From positions 1 through 5,156 of the forward strand of contig JAJRDJ010000359.1 in assembly GCA_028678445.1 (NCBI GenBank): 5,156 nt of DNA, given 5' to 3'. The notes below the pieces were generated by a model, which was given only the letters and a program-made list of their open reading frames with translations, ran no database searches and was not told the origin of the DNA. The position numbers were made by a program, and so were the translations under genes. This DNA is from Methylococcaceae bacterium. Lineage in GTDB: Bacteria > Pseudomonadota > Gammaproteobacteria > Methylococcales > Methylococcaceae. Positions 1 to 5,156 of this stretch are shown here, one piece after another. Positions within the stretch are counted from its first letter, which is position 1; every line of letters begins with the position of its first letter.

Positions 1-3000
1 ATCTCTTCCCGGGAAATGAACTGGAAGGGGGACCGGCGAATCTTTACTTAAGGCGCACGTCGGGCGCTGGTGGATTCGTTCCCTTGCTCGGACCCGAAAG
101 TCCGGCGGCGTACATGGTCGAGGGCAACCGCTTCATCGCACGCGGGGAGTGGAACCAGCTTCGGTTCGAAGTCGCGCTGGTGCTGGCGGAGTCGGCTCCC
201 GCCTGGTTCTGGCGCGTCGCGCTTGAAAACACGGGTGCGAAATCGGTGACCGTGGATCTCCTCCACACCCAGGATCTGGCACTGGCGCCCTATGGCGCGA
301 TACGGCAGAACGAGTACTACGTCAGCCAATATCTCGATCACGCCCCGCTGGCGCATCCCCAACGGGGCGTGGTGGTCGCCACCCGACAGAATCAGGCCGT
401 GGGGGGCAAGTATCCCTGGTGCGTCATCGGTGCGCTGGACCAGGGCGTAAGCCATGCAACCGATGCGCTGCAGGTCATCGGTCTTTCCGGCCGCGAGGAC
501 CGCATTCCATTGGGCATCGGGCAGGGGCTCCCCGGCCAGCGCTTGCAGCATGAACACGCGATGGTGGCGATTCAGGATGCCGCGCTGACGCTAGCACCGG
601 GCACAAGGACCGAGCGTGGTTTTTTTGGCTGGCTGGAGGCCGATCATCCCGACGCCACCTCGCCGGGCGATCTGGCATTTGTCGACCGGGCGCTGGCCCT
701 GCCCGAGAGAAATGCCGACCTAGCTTATGACAACGCGCTACTGGCGCGCCCCGCGCAAAGCCTTTTCACCACCTGCCCCGCGCTGCCCGCCCTGGAACTG
801 GACGATGCCGATTTGGGTCGGCTGTTCGGTGAGCAGCGCCGGGAGGAAGAGCACCTGAATGGCCAACTTCTCTCATTTTTTACCGGTCGCCGGCATCATG
901 TCGTGTTCAAGGCCAAGGAACGGGCCGTGCTCCGTCCGCATGGACATATCCTTCGTACCGGCGGCACGCTGGTGCCGGACGAAGCGGCGCTGACCTCCAC
1001 CGTCTGGATGACCGGTGTTTTCCACTCGATGGTCACTCAGGGACATGTCAGCATCAACCGCTTCCTGTCGAGCACGCACAGCTACCTGGGCCTCTTCCGC
1101 ACGCATGGCCAGCGGGTGTTCATCGCGGCGTCCGCTGGCGGCTGGCATCGGCTGGACCTGCCCTCGGCCTTCGCGATGAGCCCGGAAGCCTGTCGCTGGA
1201 TTTACCGGCATGTGGGCGGTCTGCTCGAAGTCCGCAGTACTGCCGCGACCGATCACCATGAGCTGACGCTCAGCATTCGCGTGCTGGAGGGTGAACCGAT
1301 TCGCTGCCTCATCTCGCATCACGTCGCGCTGAATGGCGATGATGGTGCCCTTGCCCATCCGGTGATCTATGAACGGCAGGGAGAAGGATTTTTCGTTCGG
1401 GCCATGGCGGACAGCGACGTGGGCCGGCGCTTCCCGGAGGGCGGCTTCCTGATCGCACCGGAGGCCGGCACGGTGATCGAGCAGGCCGGCGGCGATGAAC
1501 TGCTATTCGAGGATGGCGAGTCCCGCTCGCAACCGTTCCTCTGCCTGGTCACGGCGCCCTCCCGGGTCATCGGGCTCAGCCTCACCGGGCATCTGATCGC
1601 CGGGGGCTCGCGTTCCATCACAGCCGATGCTTACTGGCGAGAGGCCACGGCGGGACTGACCGTCGCGCCGGACGCTCCGGCGACGATCCGGCGCCTGGCG
1701 GACATCCTGCCTTGGTACGCCCACAACGCCCTGATTCATTTCCTGGCTCCGCGAGGGCTGGAGCAGTATTCCGGCGGCGGGTGGGGTACCCGCGATGTGA
1801 CCCAGGGGCCAGTGGAATATCTGTTCGCCATCGGCCGGTTCGCACCTCTCCGCGAGCTGCTGTTGCGGGTGTTCAGGAACCAGAACCCCGACGGCGACTG
1901 GCCGCAATGGTTCATGTTCTTCGAGCGCGAACGCGATATCCGGCCCGGCGACTCGCACGGCGACATCGTCTTCTGGCCCCTGCTGGCGCTGGCCCGGTAC
2001 CTCGTCGCCACCGAGGATGCCTCACTGCTAAGAGAATCCATCCCGTTTTTCCATGCCGAGCCCGCCCAGGCGGAACAGGCTACGGTCTGGCAGCATGTCG
2101 AGCGGGCGCTGGAGCTGATTCATCAGCGGCTGATTCCAGGCACCCAGCTCGCCGTCTATGGTCATGGCGACTGGAATGACTCGCTCCAGCCCGCCAACCC
2201 TGCCCTGCGTGAGCGGCTGTGCAGCGCCTGGACCGTAACCCTGCATTACCAGGTCCTGACGACCCTAGCCGAGGCCCTGGGCGCTAGCGGCCAAACCGAG
2301 GCCGCCGGGGTGCTGGAAGGTTTGGCGGGTGAGGTGCTGGCCGACTTCCGCAGGCATCTGTACGTGGACGGGGTCGTGACCGGCTATGCCTATTTCGAGG
2401 AAGATGGCCGAGTCGACTACCTCCTGCACCCTAAAGACCAGCGCACCGGCCTGTCCTACAGCCTGCTGCCCATGATGCATGCCGTCATCAACGAGATGCT
2501 GGAACCCGACGAGGCCCGGCAACAGCTGGATCTGATCCGCCAGCACCTCTTGGGTCCGGACGGCGCGCACCTCTTTGACCGGCCCATGGTCTATCTGGGG
2601 GGACCCATGACTATTTTTCAGCGGGCGGAGAGCAGTAGCTTCTTCGGGCGGGAAATCGGCAATATGTATACCCATGCCCATCTGCGTTATGCCGAGGCGC
2701 TCTGGCATTATGGCGATGCCGGGGCATTTCTCGCGGCCGTGTCCCAGGCGGTGCCTATCGACCTCCAGTCCTATGTGACGGCCGCCACCCGGCGCCAGGC
2801 CAATTGCTATTATTCCAGCTCCGATGCCGCGTTCAGGGATCGTTACCAGGCCTATGACGAATATGATCGGGCTTTGTCGGGCGATGTTCCGCTGGAGGGC
2901 GGCTGGCGGGTTTATTCGAGTGGCGCCGGCATTGCCACCAGCCTGATCCTGCGTTGCCTCCTCGGCATACGCCCGTCGCGCTCGACGCTCGTGATCGACC

Positions 3001-3245
3001 CCGTGCTGCCCCAATCTCTTGACGGCCTCCGGGTGGAGCTCGACATAGCCGGCCATCGCTTTGACATCACTTATCGCGTGGGCACAAGAGGCAGCGGGCC
3101 CGTGGCTCTGGAACTGAACGCCACGCCCCTCCCTTTCAAACGCGGCGAAAATAGCTACCGCACCGGTGGGGCGATAGTGTCCATGCCCCTGCTGCATGAA
3201 GCCATGGTGCAGGATGTGAACTGGCTCACCGTCACTCTGGGCTAG
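1..3245 (+). CDS. GH94 phosphorylase, probable 1,2-beta-oligoglucan phosphorylase (5' partial)
   Basis: Probable inverting phosphorylase: beta-1,2-glucan oligosaccharide plus phosphate gives alpha-glucose 1-phosphate and a chain one glucose shorter; likely cytoplasmic. Residues are numbered from the first whole codon at base 3. There is no stop back to the window edge, and codons before the TTG at base 84 read as conserved-looking protein (EGGPANLYLRR), so the true start lies upstream; at least 1080 residues are present. A beta-rich N-terminal half (about 1-560) contains VLRPHGHILRTG and TQGHVSINRFLSS. A helical barrel (about 565-960) carries GGWGTRDVTQGP, whose Asp598 is the expected GH94 general acid, then GHGDWND (720-726), FFGREIGNMYTHAH (from about 880) and NCYYSSSD (934-941). 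The end has EGGWRVYSSGAGI (965-977), probably the phosphate site, and a beta-rich C-terminal domain. Cellobiose-type GH94 enzymes are about 800 residues; the 1,2-beta-oligoglucan type is about 1100. GH94 membership is near certain; linkage specificity is inferred. It converges on the flippase gene. Confidence -1.
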   Translation, partial: LFPGNELEGGPANLYLRRTSGAGGFVPLLGPESPAAYMVEGNRFIARGEWNQLRFEVALVLAESAPAWFWRVALENTGAKSVTVDLLHTQDLALAPYGAIRQNEYYVSQYLDHAPLAHPQRGVVVATRQNQAVGGKYPWCVIGALDQGVSHATDALQVIGLSGREDRIPLGIGQGLPGQRLQHEHAMVAIQDAALTLAPGTRTERGFFGWLEADHPDATSPGDLAFVDRALALPERNADLAYDNALLARPAQSLFTTCPALPALELDDADLGRLFGEQRREEEHLNGQLLSFFTGRRHHVVFKAKERAVLRPHGHILRTGGTLVPDEAALTSTVWMTGVFHSMVTQGHVSINRFLSSTHSYLGLFRTHGQRVFIAASAGGWHRLDLPSAFAMSPEACRWIYRHVGGLLEVRSTAATDHHELTLSIRVLEGEPIRCLISHHVALNGDDGALAHPVIYERQGEGFFVRAMADSDVGRRFPEGGFLIAPEAGTVIEQAGGDELLFEDGESRSQPFLCLVTAPSRVIGLSLTGHLIAGGSRSITADAYWREATAGLTVAPDAPATIRRLADILPWYAHNALIHFLAPRGLEQYSGGGWGTRDVTQGPVEYLFAIGRFAPLRELLLRVFRNQNPDGDWPQWFMFFERERDIRPGDSHGDIVFWPLLALARYLVATEDASLLRESIPFFHAEPAQAEQATVWQHVERALELIHQRLIPGTQLAVYGHGDWNDSLQPANPALRERLCSAWTVTLHYQVLTTLAEALGASGQTEAAGVLEGLAGEVLADFRRHLYVDGVVTGYAYFEEDGRVDYLLHPKDQRTGLSYSLLPMMHAVINEMLEPDEARQQLDLIRQHLLGPDGAHLFDRPMVYLGGPMTIFQRAESSSFFGREIGNMYTHAHLRYAEALWHYGDAGAFLAAVSQAVPIDLQSYVTAATRRQANCYYSSSDAAFRDRYQAYDEYDRALSGDVPLEGGWRVYSSGAGIATSLILRCLLGIRPSRSTLVIDPVLPQSLDGLRVELDIAGHRFDITYRVGTRGSGPVALELNATPLPFKRGENSYRTGGAIVSMPLLHEAMVQDVNWLTVTLG

Positions 3246-4737
3246 GGGGGGACGTTAATGGCTGCCTGCGCCGCCTCAACAGAGGCCGGACATCCGCCAG
3301 CGCGACCACCAGCAGATAGACACCCATGAGGGCCGCGCCCGTCTTGAGGGCACTCCAGCCGCAGTAATCGACCAGCTCGCGGTCGGCAAAATATAGCCCC
3401 AGCCCCAGTGCCAGATAGGCGGTGAGGCGGAAAACGGGATACGGTATCGGGTAGTAATGCCGTCCCAGCAGGTAGGACACCATCGCCATGCCGCCGTAAC
3501 TCGCCAGATGCGCCCAGGCCGACCCGCGGTAGCCGATGATGGGGATCCACCAGAAATTGAGGCCGATGGTCACGAGCGCTGCGGCCAGGGACACCCAGGC
3601 CCCCATGCCGGTGCGGTCGGTCAGTTTGTACCAGACAGAGAGGTTCACGTAGACACCGAGGAACAGGTTCGCCATCAACAGGATCGGCACCACATCCAGC
3701 CCCTCCCGGTATTCGGCGCCGACGAAATATTTGAAGACGTCCAGAAACAGCGTCACCAGGAGGAAGATGAACACGCAGAAGATGACGAAATATTTCAGTA
3801 CCAGCGCATAGGCCTGTCTCGCGTCGTCACGGCCCGCGTAGGCGAAGAAAAACGGCTCGCCGGCGTACCGGAACGCCTGCACAAACAGGGTCATGAGAAT
3901 AGACAGCTTGTAGCAGGCACCGTAAATGCCGAGGATCCGCAGGTTTTCCTTGAGGTCGTAGGGCAATAGGTATTTCAGAATGGCCCGGTCCAGCATTTCG
4001 TTGATGACGCCCGCAAAACCGATGACGACCATCGGCAGGGAGTAGGCCAGGAGCGGCCGGATCACCCGCAATCCGTCACGGAACCTGAAGCCCCGGAGTT
4101 GCGGCAGCAGCAGCAACATCTTGCAGACACTGGCGATGAGATTGGCGAGAAAGATGAAGCCTACGCCAATGGCCGGGTCATAGAGCCGTGCCATTGCGGA
4201 ATCCGGCCAAAGTGCCGCGGCCTTGGGCCAGCCCAGCAGAAACAAGAGATTAAGGCCGATGGCGACGAGGATTTCCGCGATCTTGATGCCGGCAAAGCGC
4301 CAGGCCCGGTCTTCGGCGCGCAGCCGGGCAAAGGGCAAGGCGGAGACGGCATCCATGGCCAGGATCAGACCGAACCAGATCAGATATTCCGGATGCTCTG
4401 GGTAGCGCAGTATATCGGCGAGCGGCTGCCGGAAGATAACGATGCCCGTAACGAAGGCGAGATTCGCCAGCAATACCACGCTGAGCGCGGCGGGGTAGGC
4501 GGCACCCGGTGGGATCCCGTCTCGATTGCGGAACCGGAAATAGCCGGTCTCCAGCCCAAAAACCAGCACGACGGCAAAAAATCCGGCGTAGGCATAGAAT
4601 TCAGAGACGATCCCGTAATCCGACGCCGCGAAGGTATAGGTATAGAGAGGAACCAGCAGATAATTGAGAAACCGGCCGATGATGCTGCTGAGGCCGTATA
4701 CGACCGTTTGCGAGGCGAGCTTGCGCAGGGGATTCAA
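3232..4737 (-). CDS. Oligosaccharide flippase family membrane protein (Wzx/PST type, MOP superfamily)
   Basis: Inner-membrane protein of 501 residues, likely moving a lipid-linked oligosaccharide from the cytoplasmic to the periplasmic face for surface polysaccharide assembly. About 14 hydrophobic segments can be marked, near residues 11-32, 44-62, 83-103, 117-133, 150-170, 188-211, 229-247, 270-292, 314-336, 349-369, 381-401, 407-424, 436-451 and 464-482, as expected for this superfamily. The N-terminus (YGLSSIIGRFLNYLLVPLYT), GLETGYFRFRNR (61-72), SLPMVVIGFAGVINEMLDR (233-251) and FRYAGEPFFFAYAG (289-302) are typical of the family. The basic tail (LLRRRRQ) fits a cytoplasmic C-terminus. The start is TTG: the frame has an in-frame stop at 4752-4750 and no ATG or GTG between, and the family N-terminus begins here. 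No good Shine-Dalgarno sequence precedes it. The last 14 bases overlap the 3' end of the GH94 gene. The transported substrate cannot be read from sequence. Confidence -1.
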   Translation of the reverse strand: MNPLRKLASQTVVYGLSSIIGRFLNYLLVPLYTYTFAASDYGIVSEFYAYAGFFAVVLVFGLETGYFRFRNRDGIPPGAAYPAALSVVLLANLAFVTGIVIFRQPLADILRYPEHPEYLIWFGLILAMDAVSALPFARLRAEDRAWRFAGIKIAEILVAIGLNLLFLLGWPKAAALWPDSAMARLYDPAIGVGFIFLANLIASVCKMLLLLPQLRGFRFRDGLRVIRPLLAYSLPMVVIGFAGVINEMLDRAILKYLLPYDLKENLRILGIYGACYKLSILMTLFVQAFRYAGEPFFFAYAGRDDARQAYALVLKYFVIFCVFIFLLVTLFLDVFKYFVGAEYREGLDVVPILLMANLFLGVYVNLSVWYKLTDRTGMGAWVSLAAALVTIGLNFWWIPIIGYRGSAWAHLASYGGMAMVSYLLGRHYYPIPYPVFRLTAYLALGLGLYFADRELVDYCGWSALKTGAALMGVYLLVVALADVRPLLRRRRQPLTSPPSPE

Positions 4738-4772
4738 GTGGATTCGCGATCAGATGGATGACTGGAACCGTT

Positions 4773-4802
4773 ATTGTAATTGGACGCGCCAGCGTGACCC
4801 AA
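4773..4802 (-). promoter_or_regulatory. Candidate sigma70-type promoter for the flippase gene
   Basis: On the minus strand, TTGGGT (bases 4802-4797) is followed after 18 bases by TACAAT (4778-4773), which matches five of six positions of the TATAAT -10 consensus. The -35 match is only three of six. Transcription would begin near base 4766, giving a leader of about 30 bases before the TTG start at 4737. Position and orientation fit the divergent flippase gene. This was found by eye; no start-site data support it. Confidence -1.
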
Positions 4803-4825
4803 ATCGCCACCGGATTTGCCAAGCC

Positions 4826-4855
4826 TTGTCCTGTATCCCTACCATGCGCGATAAG
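4826..4855 (+). promoter_or_regulatory. Weak candidate promoter upstream of ftsE
   Basis: TTGTCC (4826-4831) and GATAAG (4850-4855) are separated by 18 bases; each matches four of six consensus positions. It would give a leader of roughly 80 bases before the ftsE ATG at 4942. It is the best pair I could find by eye in the right orientation, but matches this loose occur by chance. Since the gene to the left is divergent, some promoter for ftsE is expected in this interval. Confidence -1.
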
Positions 4856-4923
4856 AGCTGTGACGTTCAACGAAGCATCGGCCCCTGGAACGCACAGATA
4901 TCCACTTTGCAGACAAATCTTGC

Positions 4924-4927
4924 AGGA
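4924..4927 (+). promoter_or_regulatory. Possible ribosome binding site of ftsE (distant)
   Basis: AGGA within GCAGGAACC is the only Shine-Dalgarno-like motif near the ftsE ATG. It ends 14 bases before the start codon, longer than the usual 5-10. Either initiation is inefficient or it relies on another mechanism, such as coupling to an upstream frame. The start itself is supported by the conserved FtsE N-terminus (MIxFxHVxKRYP). Confidence -1.
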
Positions 4928-4941
4928 ACCGCTGTACATCC

Positions 4942-5156
4942 ATGATCGAATTCAACCATGTTACGAAGCGTTACCCGGAGAGCGGCGAGGCGTTGTCCGA
5001 CGTGAGTTTTCACATCGAACGCGGCGTACTGGCCTTTTTGACCGGCCACTCTGGCGCGGGCAAGAGTACCCTGCTGCGGCTCATTCCCGCCATCGAACGC
5101 CCCAGCCGTGGCGAGATCATCATCGACGGCGTTCCCGTGCCGAAGCTGCGGGGCCG
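4942..5156 (+). CDS. ftsE: Cell division ATP-binding protein FtsE (3' partial)
   Basis: Cytoplasmic ATPase subunit of the FtsEX ABC-type complex at the division septum. FtsEX does not import a solute; it uses ATP to activate peptidoglycan hydrolysis, through EnvC and the amidases in E. coli, and supports divisome assembly. The window holds the first 71 residues and two bases of the next codon. MIEFNHVTKRYPESGEALSDVSFHI is the usual FtsE N-terminus. The Walker A P-loop GHSGAGKST is at residues 35-43 with Lys41, preceded by AFLT; the TGHSGAGKST form distinguishes FtsE from most other ABC ATPases such as LolD. IERPSRGEIIIDG (51-63) follows, as in FtsE. Q-loop, signature and Walker B motifs lie beyond the edge. 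It heads its transcription unit here, with a divergent flippase to the left rather than ftsY; ftsX is expected downstream but cannot be seen. The upstream Shine-Dalgarno is weak and distant, and an upstream frame ends in an ATGA overlap with this start. Confidence -1.
   Translation, partial: MIEFNHVTKRYPESGEALSDVSFHIERGVLAFLTGHSGAGKSTLLRLIPAIERPSRGEIIIDGVPVPKLRG

Noticed and set aside
1712..2179. 155-codon plus-strand frame inside the GH94 gene
   Set aside because: The translation is very rich in Arg, Ala and Pro, as expected of a shifted frame, while the GH94 frame at the same place carries the catalytic RD motif and GHGDWND.
2265..3197. 310-codon open frame on the minus strand within the GH94 gene
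   Set aside because: It lies wholly antisense to a strongly conserved enzyme gene, its translation is low in complexity with no recognisable domain, and long antisense frames are expected in GC-rich coding DNA.
3273..3286. Inverted repeat GCCTC-AACA-GAGGC near the 3' end of the flippase gene
   Set aside because: The stem is only five base pairs, does not extend outward, lacks a T tract on either strand and lies inside coding sequence, so it is not a convincing terminator.
3457..4761. Plus-strand frames (170 and 220 codons) antisense to the flippase
   Set aside because: They are rich in charged residues, Gly, His and Gln, mirroring the hydrophobic codons of the membrane protein on the other strand; no start signals or domains are visible.
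4820..4828. Short palindrome CAAG-C-CTTG in the intergenic region
   Set aside because: It is only four bases per arm and does not extend, so it is too short to propose as an operator.
4907..4925. Direct repeat TTGCAG at 4907-4912 and 4920-4925 upstream of ftsE
   Set aside because: Six-base repeats are common by chance, and nothing else suggests a binding site or iteron.
4601..4939. 112-codon minus-strand frame covering the intergenic region and the flippase start
   Set aside because: It overlaps the well-supported flippase N-terminus in a different frame and shows no protein family features.

Overview
The window is GC-rich and densely coding. It looks like chromosomal DNA of a proteobacterium, probably gamma- or beta-like. 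The main clue is the start of an FtsE cell-division ATPase with the characteristic TGHSGAGKST P-loop. The species cannot be named from the sequence.

Layout. (1) Bases 1-3245, plus strand: one very long glycoside hydrolase family 94 (GH94) phosphorylase gene, open at its 5' end because the reading frame runs off the left edge. Its length and motifs match the ~1100-residue 1,2-beta-oligoglucan (sophoro-oligosaccharide) phosphorylase type better than the ~800-residue cellobiose phosphorylases. (2) Bases 3232-4737, minus strand: a 501-residue multi-spanning membrane protein of the polysaccharide flippase (Wzx/PST, MOP superfamily) type. It converges on the GH94 gene, and the two 3' ends overlap by 14 bases. 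It starts with TTG. (3) Bases 4738-4941: a ~200-base divergent intergenic region with a reasonable sigma70-type promoter for the flippase and only weak candidate signals for the right-hand gene. (4) Bases 4942-5156, plus strand: the first 71 residues of ftsE, cut by the right edge.

How they might fit together. The GH94 enzyme would reversibly phosphorolyse beta-1,2-linked glucose chains in the cytoplasm, yielding glucose 1-phosphate. The flippase would move a lipid-linked glycan across the inner membrane. Both point to glycan metabolism, but they are on opposite strands, so a shared pathway is only an inference. FtsE belongs to the FtsEX divisome complex and is probably an unrelated neighbour.

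I see no mobile element, CRISPR array, RNA gene or clear intrinsic terminator, and nothing that amounts to a convincing new system. The points most worth checking are the true N-terminus and linkage specificity of the GH94 enzyme, the overlapping convergent 3' ends, the TTG start of the flippase, and an open frame that fills the intergenic region and ends in an ATGA overlap with ftsE.
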